A stretch of DNA of 62,476 nucleotides from Austwickia sp. TVS 96-490-7B (GCF_019331795.1 NZ_JAHPZL010000024.1:1-62476), one strand, 5' to 3'; counted from the first letter of the stretch, positions 26,540 through 35,760 are shown. Numbers and translations: made by a program. The notes: a model not told the origin generated them from the letters alone.

Positions 26540-27763
26540 ATGCAGTCCTTGCTGTCCCCGGCCTCGCAGGAAGTCGTGCGCGCCACCGCCGGCGTTGTGG
26601 CCGAAAACATGGTGAAGATCACCTCGCACTTCTACCCCCGCATGTTCGCTGACCGCCCCGACCTGCTCAACGTCTTCAACCGTGCTGACCAGGCCGTTGG
26701 TGAGCAGGCCCAAGCATTGGCTGCGTCAGTTGTCGCCTACGCTGTCCAACTGATCGATCCGGACGCCCCGTCGTTCGAACCGGTCCTGGACCGCATCGCC
26801 CACAAACATGTCTCCCTGGGCATCCGCGCCGAGCAGTACACCATCGTGGGTCGTCACTTGATGGCCGCGATCGGTGAAGTCCTCGGTGACGCCGTCACGC
26901 CGGAGGTCGCCGCGGCCTGGGACGAGGTGTACTGGCTGCTGGCCATGCAACTCGCCGCCGCCGAGGCCCGCCTCTACGCCCTGGGTGGCGTGGACCCCGC
27001 CCAGCCGTGGCGTGACTACCGCGTCGCCGAACGACGCGACGAGGTCCCCGGCGAAGTCATCACCCTGGTGCTTGCCCCCGTCGATGGGCAGCCGGTCCCG
27101 CAGCACCGCGCTGGACAGTATGTGACGATCAATGCGGCTCTGTCCGACGGGTCGACCCAGCCCCGTCAATACACCCTGTCTGGCGCGGCCCGCCCGGACA
27201 CGATGCAGGTGACGATCCGGCGAGTGCGCGGCACCGCTGACACCCCCGCCGGGATGATCAGCAACCTGCTGCATGACGACACTCCGGTTGGCACGATCCT
27301 GCAGGTTTCGATCCCCTGCGGTGACGTGTACGTCGACGACTCGGACAGCCCAGTGATGTTGGTGTCCGCTGGTGTCGGTGTCACTCCGATGGCTGCGATC
27401 CTGGAGGACCTGGCCCAGCGGGCACCGCACCGCCCGGTGATCCTCGCCCACGCCGACCGGTCCGCTGCCAGCCATCCCCTGCACGACTCGATGTCCGCCA
27501 CTGCAGCGTCCATGGATTCCGTTGCCGCTCACTGCTGGTACGAGCAGGCTGACGAATCAGCCAGTGCTCGCGGTGCCCACACTGGGTTCATGGACTTGTC
27601 TGTCGTGGAGGTCCCCGCTGACGTTCGCGTCTACATGTGCGGCCCGCTGCCGTTTATGCGGGAAGCTCGTCGTACTCTCCTGGACCGTGGCATCCCTGCG
27701 GACCACATCCGGTATGAGGTCTTTGGCCCCGACCTGTGGGCGCAGAACCCCGACGCAGCCTGA
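26540..27763 (+). CDS. hmp: Flavohemoglobin, nitric oxide dioxygenase
   Basis: A full flavohemoglobin of 407 residues. The globin domain (1-145) has the proximal histidine in IAHKHVSLGI (about residue 87) and Tyr/Gln-type distal residues near HFYPRMF. The FAD domain (about 150-265) has RQYTLSG and the NAD(P)H domain has SAGVGVTPM, MCGPLPFM and YEVFGPDL. The enzyme turns NO plus oxygen into nitrate. RBS CAGGGAG lies six bases before the ATG. An imperfect inverted repeat ends 13 bp upstream of the start, and a strong hairpin follows the gene. Confidence 0.97.
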   Translation: MQSLLSPASQEVVRATAGVVAENMVKITSHFYPRMFADRPDLLNVFNRADQAVGEQAQALAASVVAYAVQLIDPDAPSFEPVLDRIAHKHVSLGIRAEQYTIVGRHLMAAIGEVLGDAVTPEVAAAWDEVYWLLAMQLAAAEARLYALGGVDPAQPWRDYRVAERRDEVPGEVITLVLAPVDGQPVPQHRAGQYVTINAALSDGSTQPRQYTLSGAARPDTMQVTIRRVRGTADTPAGMISNLLHDDTPVGTILQVSIPCGDVYVDDSDSPVMLVSAGVGVTPMAAILEDLAQRAPHRPVILAHADRSAASHPLHDSMSATAASMDSVAAHCWYEQADESASARGAHTGFMDLSVVEVPADVRVYMCGPLPFMREARRTLLDRGIPADHIRYEVFGPDLWAQNPDAA

Positions 27764-27773
27764 CCTGACCAGA

Positions 27774-27823
27774 CGCGGGTGGGGCCGGCGAGGTGACTCA
27801 TCACCTGGTCGACCCCACCCGCG
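27774..27823 (+). terminator. Hairpin after hmp
   Basis: CGCGGGTGGGG and ACCCCACCCGCG form an 11-bp stem closing a second inner hairpin (GAGGTGACTCATCACCT). No T run follows. It lies between the ends of convergent genes (hmp and the DJ-1 gene) and probably stops transcription of one or both. Confidence 0.65.
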
Positions 27824-27876
27824 GGCAGCGCTCGGACAGGCCATGTCTGGCCCAGCTATACCGAGTGATACCGAGG

Positions 27877-28560
27877 TCAGCGCGCGAGCAGCGTGAGCAG
27901 CTCTTGCGCAGCGGCCGCAGATGAGGCGGGGTTCTGGCCAGTCACGAGAGTGCCATCGGTGACGACGAAGCTCTCACCGTCGGGGCCCTTGCGGTAATCC
28001 GCGCCGACCTGCTGCAAAGCGTCCTCCACGAGGAACGGAACCACGTCAGTGAGTTGAGCAGCTTCTTCCTCACCGTTGGTGAAACCGGTGACCTGACGAC
28101 CAGCAACGAGCGGCGTACCAGCCTCAGTGAGCACCGTGTGCAGAACGCCTGGGGCGTGGCACACCAGCCCGAGCGGGCGACCGACCGCGTCACTGTCCCG
28201 AATGATGCGGTGGGAGTGAGCGTCCGCAACCAGATCCCACAGCGGGCCGTGACCGCCCGGGTAGAACACGGCGTCGAACTGCGAGACGTCAATGTCAGCT
28301 AGCGGCACGCTCGCGGCGAGGGCAGCTTTGGCCTGATCGTCGGCGTCGAAGCGACGGGTGGAATCCGTCTGCATCTGCGGGAGGGCGCTCGTCGGGTCGA
28401 TCGGTGGCTGACCACCCTTCGGTGATGCGATCGTCACGTCCTGGCCGGCGTCGACGAAAACGTAGTACGGCGCAGCGAACTCTTCGAGCCAAAAACCGGT
28501 CTTGCGGCCGGTGTCACCGAGCTCGTCGTGAGAGGTGAGGACCATGAGGATGCGAGACAT
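27877..28560 (-). CDS. DJ-1/PfpI-family protein, Hsp31-like
   Basis: A 227-residue class I glutamine amidotransferase-like fold. The nucleophile elbow is GLVCHAPGVLH (Cys about residue 135), with an early Glu in DTGRKTGFWLEEF and PGGHGP (about 99-104), the pattern of Hsp31-type proteins that act as glyoxalase III or protein deglycases. AGGA upstream of ATG 28560 supports the start. It follows an OhrR-type regulator and an aldehyde dehydrogenase on the same strand, a plausible electrophile/peroxide defence group. Confidence 0.92.
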   Translation of the reverse strand: MSRILMVLTSHDELGDTGRKTGFWLEEFAAPYYVFVDAGQDVTIASPKGGQPPIDPTSALPQMQTDSTRRFDADDQAKAALAASVPLADIDVSQFDAVFYPGGHGPLWDLVADAHSHRIIRDSDAVGRPLGLVCHAPGVLHTVLTEAGTPLVAGRQVTGFTNGEEEAAQLTDVVPFLVEDALQQVGADYRKGPDGESFVVTDGTLVTGQNPASSAAAAQELLTLLAR

Positions 28561-28614
28561 AAGGGATGTCCTTCCGGGACGGTTGTGTCGGGGTTGGTAA
28601 TGCTGACGGGCCGG

Positions 28615-29049
28615 TCACCCGGCGTCGTCGGGTTCAAGGGTGTGGATGAGTCGTAGGGCGAGGATGCGCATCTGTTCGGCCTCTTCAGCGGTGAGGTCGA
28701 AACGTTGCGCCACCTCTTGGCGGACCTGCGCGGCCGAGCCAGCGAGGTCCCTACCCGCCGCCGTGAGGTGAATCGTCACCCGTCGTTCGTCACGCGTCGA
28801 GCGTCGCCGCTCAACCAGACCCATCGTCTCCATCCGTTTGAGCAGCGGAGACAGTGTGCTGGCATCGAGATGCAGCCGTTGAGCGAGTTCTGCGACGCCC
28901 AGACCGTCGTGCTGGCACAGAGCAAGCAGAGTGATGAACTGCGGATAGGTGAGGCCAAGGCGGGCGAGCCCAGGCCGGTAAGCCTGGGTGGTCGCCCGCG
29001 ACGCGGCGTACAGCGCGAAGCACAACTGGTCGTCTAACGCAGGTGGCAT
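28615..29049 (-). CDS. ohrR: OhrR-type MarR-family redox regulator
   Basis: A MarR-family repressor of 144 residues. The N-terminal LDDQLCFALYAASRA carries the redox Cys that, in OhrR of other bacteria, is oxidised by organic hydroperoxides. The winged helix follows (GVAELAQRLHLDASTLSPLLKRM, then RRSTRDERRV). ATG 29049 has GGAGG five bases upstream; longer frames begin with non-MarR-like sequence. No ohr peroxidase gene is adjacent; the neighbours are a DJ-1 protein downstream and an aldehyde dehydrogenase upstream, which may be its targets. Confidence 0.9.
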   Translation of the reverse strand: MPPALDDQLCFALYAASRATTQAYRPGLARLGLTYPQFITLLALCQHDGLGVAELAQRLHLDASTLSPLLKRMETMGLVERRRSTRDERRVTIHLTAAGRDLAGSAAQVRQEVAQRFDLTAEEAEQMRILALRLIHTLEPDDAG

Positions 29050-29098
29050 CACGGCCTCCGGCGCAGTCAGTGCGCTAGGTCTGGGACTGCTCATCAGG

Positions 29099-30511
29099 TC
29101 ACGCCACGGTGACGGGAGCGTCGTTCGACGTACCGGTGCTAGCGGCAGCGACGCGGACGAGGCGTTTGTTGACGAACTCGTCAACGCCGTACGGGCCCAG
29201 CTCTCGACCGAAACCGGAACGGCCGACTCCTCCGAAAGGCAAACCGGCCAGGCTGGTGCCGTGTTCGTTGACCAGAGCCATGCCGACGTTGAGGCGGCGG
29301 GCGGTGGCGGCGGCGAGTTCTAAGTCGTCGCTCCACACCGAGCCGCTGAGCCCGAAGTCGGTGTCATTGGCGATCTGCACCGCCTCATCCACGTCGCCCG
29401 CCCGGTAGACCACCGCGACCGGCCCGAAAAGCTCCTCGGACCAGGCGCGCATGTCGCGGGTGACGTCGGTGAGGACGGTGGGCTGCATAAAAACGCCGTT
29501 GCCGGTCGCGGCGTGACCGCCGACGCGCACGGTGGCACCCTTGGCCACGGCATCTTCGACGATTTCGATCAGATCGTCGCGGGCGTCCGCGCTCGACATC
29601 GGACCCACGTGGGTGGCCGGGTCAGTGGGGTCGCCGACGACAGCAGCAGCAAATCCTGCGGTGAGTTTTTCCACGAAAGCGTCGTAATGCTCGGTGAGCA
29701 CAATCATCCGCTTCGGGGAGTTGCACGCCTGGCCTGCGTTGGCCAGTCGGGCCTGGGCGGCGTATGACGCGATAGCGTCCACATCACCGCCGAGCACGAC
29801 GAACGGATCCGAACCGCCGAGCTCCAGGACTGTCTTTTTCAGGTGCTTCCCGGCGGCTTCAGCGACGGACGCCCCTGCACCTTCACTACCGGTGAGGGAG
29901 ATTCCCTGCACGCGCGCGTCAGCGATGACGTCCTGGACGGTGCCACTATCAATCAGGACGGTGCGGTAGACGTTTGCGGGAAGCCCGGCTTCCAGCAGCA
30001 GCTCCTCCACGGTCAACGCTGACGCTGCGCAGATCGACGCAGGCTTCAACAGCAGCGTGTTGCCGAGCAGCAAGTTGGGGGCGATGAACCGGACAAGTTG
30101 ATAGAAGGGGAAGTTCCAGGGCATGACGCCGAGGAGTACGCCGATCGGTTCCTTCTCGACACGGCTGGACAGGGCACCTTGGGCGGGCAGGACATCGTCA
30201 GCAAGCAACTCCTCCGCGTGGTCGGCGTAGTACTGGAAAATTTGGGCGGACAGCTGGATTTCGCTGAGGCCCTGCTCCAGTGGCTTGCCCATCTCAGTCG
30301 CGGCCAGTGTGGCGAGCGCGTCGGCTTTCGCATCGAAGAGCCGTGCCGCTTCACGCAAGACAGCTGCACGCGCGGCCACATTGGTACGACGCCAGCTGCC
30401 ATATGCTTCGTGAGCTGCAGCGACGGCTTCCGTGACGGCGTCTGAGCTGAGGGAGTCCCAGGTGCGGACGACCTCTCCTGTGGTGGGGTTTTCGGTGCGG
30501 TATTGGGTCAT
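29099..30511 (-). CDS. NAD(P)-dependent aldehyde dehydrogenase (succinate-semialdehyde type)
   Basis: A complete ALDH of 470 residues. Cofactor site MPWNFPFYQLVRF and KPAS, LTGSEGAGASVAEAAG in the nucleotide fold, catalytic Glu in LELGGSDPF and catalytic Cys in GQACNSPKR. The C-terminus has LPFGGVGRSGFGRELG. It is closest to succinate-semialdehyde dehydrogenases; the last two ORFs of the window include a 4-hydroxybutyrate-CoA-transferase-like gene, but that is far away. RBS AAGGAG lies seven bases before the ATG. The OhrR gene starts about 50 bp downstream. Confidence 0.93.
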   Translation of the reverse strand: MTQYRTENPTTGEVVRTWDSLSSDAVTEAVAAAHEAYGSWRRTNVAARAAVLREAARLFDAKADALATLAATEMGKPLEQGLSEIQLSAQIFQYYADHAEELLADDVLPAQGALSSRVEKEPIGVLLGVMPWNFPFYQLVRFIAPNLLLGNTLLLKPASICAASALTVEELLLEAGLPANVYRTVLIDSGTVQDVIADARVQGISLTGSEGAGASVAEAAGKHLKKTVLELGGSDPFVVLGGDVDAIASYAAQARLANAGQACNSPKRMIVLTEHYDAFVEKLTAGFAAAVVGDPTDPATHVGPMSSADARDDLIEIVEDAVAKGATVRVGGHAATGNGVFMQPTVLTDVTRDMRAWSEELFGPVAVVYRAGDVDEAVQIANDTDFGLSGSVWSDDLELAAATARRLNVGMALVNEHGTSLAGLPFGGVGRSGFGRELGPYGVDEFVNKRLVRVAAASTGTSNDAPVTVA

Positions 30512-30718
30512 GGTCTAACTCCTTGAGTGCGCGGGCTGGGCGTGCGTCGAGGGGTAGTCAGTGCCCCGCGAGACCGTCGCGATGTGCATCGTGGTCAATT
30601 CATTGGTGCACCCATTTGTTCCCGGTGCGGCGACGTAACCTGACTTTTCAGCCATCGTCGCAGGTCGGCAGGTATTCCTCTCCCCCGCCTTGCGCGTCAC
30701 GCTCTGCACTTTTGGGTT

Positions 30719-31291
30719 CTACAGCGGCCGCGCCCCCTGCGGCGTCGTGAGCATCACCACCGTGGCATCGACATCCCCATCCCCTGCAGATTGATAGCAA
30801 TGGCGGCAGCTTGCGTCGAAGGTGATGGAGTCACCGACGTTCAGGACGGCCGGATCATCGATCGGTCCGCAGCGAAGCGTCCCCGCATGGACGAGAACAA
30901 CTTCGGTAGTGCTCGCCGCATGAGCTTCCCGCTCCACACCCTGACCAGCCGCCAAACGCAAGTGCCACACCTCCGTGAGGAGACTGTGCGACATCCGGGC
31001 AGCTCGCTGCTGATCTACAGGGCGACGGACTGGCGCACCTCGACGGACGACAGGCGAAGAGGTTGCAGGGGCAGAGATCAGATCCGTGAGGGGCACAGCC
31101 AGAGCGTCGGCTAAGGCGTTGAGTGTCTCAATCGTGGGGTTAGACCGGCCAGATTCCACGCCCACGAGGGTTCCCTTGGAGACCCCGGATCGGGTCGCGA
31201 GTTCAGCCACGGTGAGTCCACGTTGAGCACGGGCGGTTCGAACGTTCACACCCACGATCTGCGCCAGGGTTGTCAAAGCCATAGGGGTCAT
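30719..31291 (-). CDS. XRE-family regulator with cupin domain
   Basis: A 190-residue two-domain regulator. The helix-turn-helix is at about residues 12-65 (LTVAELATRSGVSKGTLVGVESGRSNPTIETLNALADAL, quoted in parts) and a cupin domain covers about 110-185 (STTEVVLVHAGTLRCG, NVGDSITFDASCRHCYQ). Such proteins bind DNA through the first part and a small ligand through the second. The start is set at ATG 31291; the frame is open further upstream without a good site. It is transcribed away from an EamA exporter gene, and may control it. Confidence 0.9.
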   Translation of the reverse strand: MTPMALTTLAQIVGVNVRTARAQRGLTVAELATRSGVSKGTLVGVESGRSNPTIETLNALADALAVPLTDLISAPATSSPVVRRGAPVRRPVDQQRAARMSHSLLTEVWHLRLAAGQGVEREAHAASTTEVVLVHAGTLRCGPIDDPAVLNVGDSITFDASCRHCYQSAGDGDVDATVVMLTTPQGARPL

Positions 31292-31592
31292 TCTACTATC
31301 ACTTACGGTCATTATATTGATCCCGAGATGGGGGTTCCCCCAGGCGTCCAGCGAGTTCGGCACCCTCTTGATCAAGAGAACCAGACTCCGCCCTACGGCT
31401 GCGCAGACCGCCGGACACCTCACTGACGCAGTTCTGCATCAGCGGATGCGTCACCCATCGAGCGAGTAACCATTTCCCAGCGAGTCGCCCATCGAGGCCA
31501 TCTCCCCACATCAATAGTTTCAGCCTTCGAGGGGTGAAACATCAGAAAGGACACCTCAGAGTGAGGTACAACGCCGAGTATCAGGTCACCGC
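31292..31592. promoter_or_regulatory. Divergent promoter region between XRE-cupin and EamA genes
   Basis: A 300-bp region that should carry both promoters. It has TGACGCA at 31424-31430 and its complement TGCGTCA at 31447-31453, an inverted repeat with a 16-bp spacer that could be an operator for the XRE-cupin protein, and two copies of CCCATCGA (near 31455 and 31488). No gene is seen here. Confidence 0.35.
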
Positions 31593-32516
31593 ATGAGAAC
31601 GTCACGATCGTTACGGACCGCGGAATTTGCTGTGCTTATGGTTGCCGTCGCCTGGGGTACGTCGTATGTGGCGATGAAGAATGTCACCAGCACGGTGGAA
31701 ACCGCCGACTTCATCGTTCTCCGTTTCGCGTCAGCTGCCATCTTACTGACACTATTAACCCTGCCTCGGCTGAGGTCGATCACCCGCGCCGAGACACTAC
31801 TCGGCCTGACGTACGGCGTCCTGCTGTTCGTGATCCTAGGGATGGAAACCATTGGTGTCCACAGCTCTACCGCAGCGAACGCAGGATTCCTCATTTCGCT
31901 TAGTGTCATCCTCGTTCCAATGCTTGATCGACTCTTGTTCCGAATGCGGATCCACAAGCTCATAATCCCCTGTCTACTCCTTGCCCTGATAGGAACCGCA
32001 CTGACGTCGCTCTCCGGGGACATGCAAATAAGGAGTGGTGACCTGCTCATCATGGGGGCCGCGCTGCTCCGGGCTCTTCAAACAGTCCTCTATGCGCGCA
32101 TCAAGCAGAAAACTCCACCGTCTCCGCTGCGTATAACTGTCGTGCAAATGTGGACCGTTGTCCTTCTAGCCCTTATCGTTGGCGGGTTTGATCTGGGTCG
32201 TCTCCATGCGACCGTCACTGGAATTTCACGCCCCACCGCAGCTTGGATCGTCTATCTCGGAGTATGCTGCACGGCCGCCGCGTTCCTTGTGCAGTTATGG
32301 GTGGCACCTAAAATGTCACCTACCACGGTAGGTCTTCTTCTCGCGACTGAACCCATCTTCGCCGGAATATCTGCGATTTCCATCGGCAATGAAAGCCTCA
32401 GTCCAGTTCAGGTCATCGGGGGCACACTCATCGTGGTATCCGTCTTGGCCGCTCGAGCCATCAACTCGGTGCCACCCGAGCAACAACCAGACCAAAATCG
32501 GCCGCCGCGTCATTAA
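31593..32516 (+). CDS. EamA/DMT-family exporter
   Basis: A 307-residue membrane protein with ten hydrophobic segments in two repeats of five, each ending in EamA-type sequence (AWGTSYVAMKN in the first; LATEPIFAGISA and GGTLIVVSVLAA in the second). DMT proteins of this type export amino acids or small metabolites. It diverges from an XRE-cupin regulator, a common pairing in which the regulator controls the exporter. A somewhat lower GC content than its neighbours is seen. Confidence 0.9.
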   Translation: MRTSRSLRTAEFAVLMVAVAWGTSYVAMKNVTSTVETADFIVLRFASAAILLTLLTLPRLRSITRAETLLGLTYGVLLFVILGMETIGVHSSTAANAGFLISLSVILVPMLDRLLFRMRIHKLIIPCLLLALIGTALTSLSGDMQIRSGDLLIMGAALLRALQTVLYARIKQKTPPSPLRITVVQMWTVVLLALIVGGFDLGRLHATVTGISRPTAAWIVYLGVCCTAAAFLVQLWVAPKMSPTTVGLLLATEPIFAGISAISIGNESLSPVQVIGGTLIVVSVLAARAINSVPPEQQPDQNRPPRH

Positions 32517-32670
32517 TTCGTCATCGTAACTTAATTCTGGGGCCTGACTCGAGGTGGAAATCATCGATATTTTTTCAACATCCCAGGTCGGCACCAGAGC
32601 CGCTAGCACTCATCTCCCCGTGGCAAAAATTGCTTGTTCTGTAGACGCCCTGGGTCCTACTCTCGCTCGC

Positions 32671-33702
32671 ATGAACCCATCATTACTTGAGCCTCTGGGG
32701 CGCCTAGAAAGTGATCCCTACTGGGCTAGCGACGAACGCCCCGGACGCGTCGTTGCAGTGCACGGAGCGAGCGCAGAAATTATGTGGTTTCCGCATCATG
32801 AAGCTGTCGAGGCACGAGTTGAGCTACGTCGTCAGCTGCAGGTCACCCCTGTAGCTGGGGACTGGATTACGATGCGCGACGGCCAGATCAATGGCGTGAT
32901 GGAGCGTCGAACAGTCCTCACACGGCCTCAGGCTGGTGGGCGCGGAACACAGGTTCTGGCGGCGAACATCGACCTGGTTTTCATCGTGCTCCCCATCGAT
33001 CGCAGCCTCAACTTGAAGTTGCTTGAACGACTGTCTGTGATGGCCTGGGACAGCGGCGCGGCACCCATGCTCATTTTGACGAAGTCTGACGCTGCCACCG
33101 ACACTGCGGAGGCCCTTGATCAGGCACAGATGGCAGCTCCCGGGGTGGAGACTCTCCTCACGAGTTCTGTTGATGGAAGGGGCATCTCTGATCTCAGGGC
33201 ACGGCTTGGCCGGGGAGTCACTGCGACCATGCTCGGCGCATCGGGAGCCGGCAAAACTAGTCTGTTGAACGCTCTCGACGATCGCACGGAGTTCACCCGC
33301 GAGGTCCGCCGGAGCGGTGACGGCCGCCACTCGACGACAACTCGAAGGCTCTATCAGCTCACCTCTGGCGGTGTGTTGCTCGACCTCCCTGGCATACGTT
33401 CACTTGACTTGTCAGCATCAGCTCAGGCAGTGGATGAGATTTTCGCTGAGATCACCACAATCGCGCGCAAATGTCGTTTCTCGGACTGTCAGCACAATGG
33501 CGAACCGGGTTGCGCTATCCAGGCGGCAATCGACCTCGGCAAGATCGACGAACGCCGTATCGACTCCTGGCGCGCTATCAGGCGCGAACAGGCATACCAG
33601 GAGCGCCGCCATGATCCTAGAAAGATGGCTGCGCAACGGTCAGAGTGGAAGAAAGCGACCAGGGCGACACGGTCAGTTCCGCGGCGCTACAGCCACGACT
33701 GA
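32671..33702 (+). CDS. rsgA: Ribosome small-subunit GTPase RsgA
   Basis: A circularly permuted GTPase of 343 residues. OB fold (VAVHG to TVLTRP) at about 25-90, then G4 LTKSD (about 138), G5 SSVDG, G1 GASGAGKTSLLN (about 188-199), G3 DLPGIR (about 238), and the zinc site CRFSDCQHNGEPGC near the C-terminus, followed by a basic tail. RsgA helps the final maturation of 30S subunits. The start ATG 32671 is chosen because the protein-like sequence begins there; the frame extends upstream to 32554 with no clear ribosome site at either place. Confidence 0.94.
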   Translation: MNPSLLEPLGRLESDPYWASDERPGRVVAVHGASAEIMWFPHHEAVEARVELRRQLQVTPVAGDWITMRDGQINGVMERRTVLTRPQAGGRGTQVLAANIDLVFIVLPIDRSLNLKLLERLSVMAWDSGAAPMLILTKSDAATDTAEALDQAQMAAPGVETLLTSSVDGRGISDLRARLGRGVTATMLGASGAGKTSLLNALDDRTEFTREVRRSGDGRHSTTTRRLYQLTSGGVLLDLPGIRSLDLSASAQAVDEIFAEITTIARKCRFSDCQHNGEPGCAIQAAIDLGKIDERRIDSWRAIRREQAYQERRHDPRKMAAQRSEWKKATRATRSVPRRYSHD

Positions 33703-34022
33703 ATACCCGCAACCAACCACGTCGCTGAGGGTTTCTCGACGACCTTGAAGCCTAGGGGGAAGCAGCACCGGTACAACTTGCTTCACCACGCTCACGGACG
33801 GATGCGTAGCGACGGCCTGCCCGTCAGCAGGTGTGGCTCCTAAGGAGCTAGAACCTGTGGGGCGACAACAGTCGATGCCCTCACACCTACGGCAAGGCTT
33901 CTAGCCTGCGCCCCGAGCGCAGATCTACTTCACGCCGACGTGGACCTCGTGGTTCACGGTGGGCCAGTGAAATGTCCTTGGCAAGTGGGAGCCGCGCTGG
34001 TCTAAGTGGTTCGTTCTTGGCT
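33703..34022. other. Intergenic region
   Basis: It lies between the convergent rsgA and Rid genes. Open frames on both strands are short and not protein-like. No terminator hairpin with a T tract is evident, and I see nothing else. Confidence 0.5.
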
Positions 34023-34409
34023 TCACTCGGCCGGGACCTGCGCGACGGCCTCCACTTCGATGAGTGCCTCAGGCCGTGCCAAGCCGCTGACGCGGAGCAC
34101 CGTGATAGCGGTGGGATGAGTCCCCCAGACCCGCTGGGCTGCGACCAGTCCGTCGCGGACGTCTTGATCACCGACGATGTAGATCGTCAGCTTCAGGACA
34201 TCCTCCTGCCGACAACCGGCATCCGCGAGGACAGCGAGGAGATTGCGGTAGGCCTGCACCGTCTGCCCCTCGAAACCAGAAGCCATCAATCCGTCGCCGG
34301 TGACACCGTTCTGACCCCCGACGAATAGCAGTCCACCAGTTGACTCGACTCCTTGTGAGAACACTGGCGAGTTATTCAGCTCAGGAGGAATGTGATGGGT
34401 CAATGCCAT
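34023..34409 (-). CDS. Rid (YjgF/YER057c) family protein
   Basis: A single Rid-fold domain of 128 residues. Typical segments: PVFSQGVESTGGLLFVGGQNG near the start, QTVQAYRNLLAVLADAGC, and the last strand with VLRVSGLARPEALIEVEAVA. The Arg that binds the substrate carboxylate in RidA (R105 region) is present as the R of VLRVSGLARPE or nearby; this is not certain. RidA deaminates reactive enamines or imines. ATG 34409 has AAAGGA eight bases upstream. Confidence 0.9.
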   Translation of the reverse strand: MALTHHIPPELNNSPVFSQGVESTGGLLFVGGQNGVTGDGLMASGFEGQTVQAYRNLLAVLADAGCRQEDVLKLTIYIVGDQDVRDGLVAAQRVWGTHPTAITVLRVSGLARPEALIEVEAVAQVPAE

Positions 34410-34462
34410 GAGGTCATTCCTTTTGGACCGGCTTGGGAGAATGGGTTGCACGGTCAAGCTCT

Positions 34463-34745
34463 ACCCCGCCAGTCTACCCACTCCTGACAGACAAGGGATA
34501 CACCAGCGCCAGCATCAGCAACCACGCCCCCGCCAAAGGCTCAAAACCAGACCCCGACCCACCTGCCGCAACCAACTCCTCCACGCCTAACGTCCCCCCG
34601 CCGAACGCGCCAACGCCCTCATCAAATCCTCCTTTAAACCCCTACATCGCATCACCCTATGCCCCTGACGAATCGGACCCACCGTCACCGCCACACTCGT
34701 ACTTCTCACCACCAAAGGCGGCCGCGGGCGAAAAAACCACAATGA
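34463..34745 (+). mobile_element. IS5-family transposase remnant (3' end)
   Basis: Two frames carry the end of a DDE transposase. One has VYPLLTDKGYTSASI and the next, after a frame change, NQLLHA, a stop, RPPAERANALIKSSFKPLHRI, a second stop and RIGPTVTATLVLL. The order DKGY, PAERANA-x-LK, C-terminal hydrophobic block is that of IS5-type (DDE_Tnp_4) transposases. There are two stops and a frameshift, and the 5' two thirds are missing. A pseudogene without inverted repeats that I can see. Confidence 0.72.
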
Positions 34746-34785
34746 ATCTTAACTCCTCGCGCACCATTTATGCTGGCACGTAAGG

Positions 34786-35169
34786 TTAACGCAGACCGGG
34801 GACCTCAATACTTATATTTGCAACTCCGGACAATTCTAAGCGTAGTTGACTAGCAGCCTCACGCATGAGATCGAGGTAGCGCAGCTCATGGTCCCGAGAG
34901 GACCAGCCGTCGACTGGTTTATTTTCTTTCTCAAACAGCTCCCCGCACTCTCGCAGGGTAGCTGTAAGGTTGGCGGAAAGATTGTAATCCATTGGGCTCA
35001 TTGAGTACTTATCACTACCATTTTCCCATAAGGGCCAAGGCGCCCCATAATCATGAAAGAAGCGGACAGTTCTCAGTTGCTCATTTTTTCTAAACATAAT
35101 ATTTTTCCACCATTCTTTGAGTGACATAGATAACAGCATTATGTGGAATGACGGTCTCCCTAAAAGCAT
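34786..35169 (-). CDS. Orphan hypothetical protein, low GC
   Basis: A 127-residue (or, from inner starts, 117-residue) soluble protein with much lower GC than its neighbours. It has a pattern seen in uncharacterised actinobacterial proteins: VRFFHDYGAPWPLWENG, then NLSANLTATLRECGELFEK and, at the end, LRLELSGVANISIEVPG. I know no function. Its setting between remnants of an IS5- and an IS4-type element, and its base composition, argue for recent transfer, as with immunity or cargo genes. The start is uncertain (35169, 35139 or 35127). Confidence 0.7.
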   Translation of the reverse strand: MLLGRPSFHIMLLSMSLKEWWKNIMFRKNEQLRTVRFFHDYGAPWPLWENGSDKYSMSPMDYNLSANLTATLRECGELFEKENKPVDGWSSRDHELRYLDLMREAASQLRLELSGVANISIEVPGLR

Positions 35170-35324
35170 TATCCATACGAGACTTTCCTCTTTGCTGAAA
35201 ATCAGGTTACCTGTAGTTTACGAGCACTTTCGATGAATAAGTCGCTATACATTCAACCGCTCGCAAATAACTTCTGCGGTGTCAGTCGTTGTCGGCTCGT
35301 GTGATGGCTTATTTCTCTATTGGG

Positions 35325-35760
35325 ATGGCTTTATATCCCGGGGCCCTATGAGGACGTGTTGGTGTAGTTGATTGACGGGTTGTCGTGGGTCTTGGGTTGG
35401 AGCCAGAGGTATCGCGCGCTGAGCAAGTCTGTGATCTTCTAGGCTCGGGCATGGTGGGGTGTGGCGCTGTTGGTGGTGCTGTTCGAGCGGGTTGCTCAAC
35501 CGATCAGCATTGATGATACGTAGGGATTTTGCTTGCCGATCGTGTTGTGGGCCGACTGGTCCCGGGGATGCGGCTCATCGCCGACCGCGGGTTGTTCTCT
35601 TACGCGCTGTGGCCCAAGACGATCGGGATCGGTACTGACCTGCTGTAGCGCGCGATCGATGCGCCCTGACCGTCGAGAGCGATATCGGTGCCACGGGTCG
35701 CCAGCGACATCCGCATCAGGAAAAGCGTGCTCCTCAGGTACCGCCGAACGATTGTCCATC
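35325..35760 (+). mobile_element. IS4-family transposase remnant
   Basis: The reading MALYPGAPYEDVLVQLIDG and then LFERVAQPIS is the N-terminal domain of IS4-type transposases, broken by a stop (after SVIF) and another at 35518-35520. After a gap the same strand reads LADRVVGRLVPGMRLIADRG and FSYALWPKTIG, which corresponds to the second catalytic region (LRPGMLVLADRGFYG in intact members). More than half of the gene is missing and three or more stops are present, so it is inactive. Confidence 0.72.
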
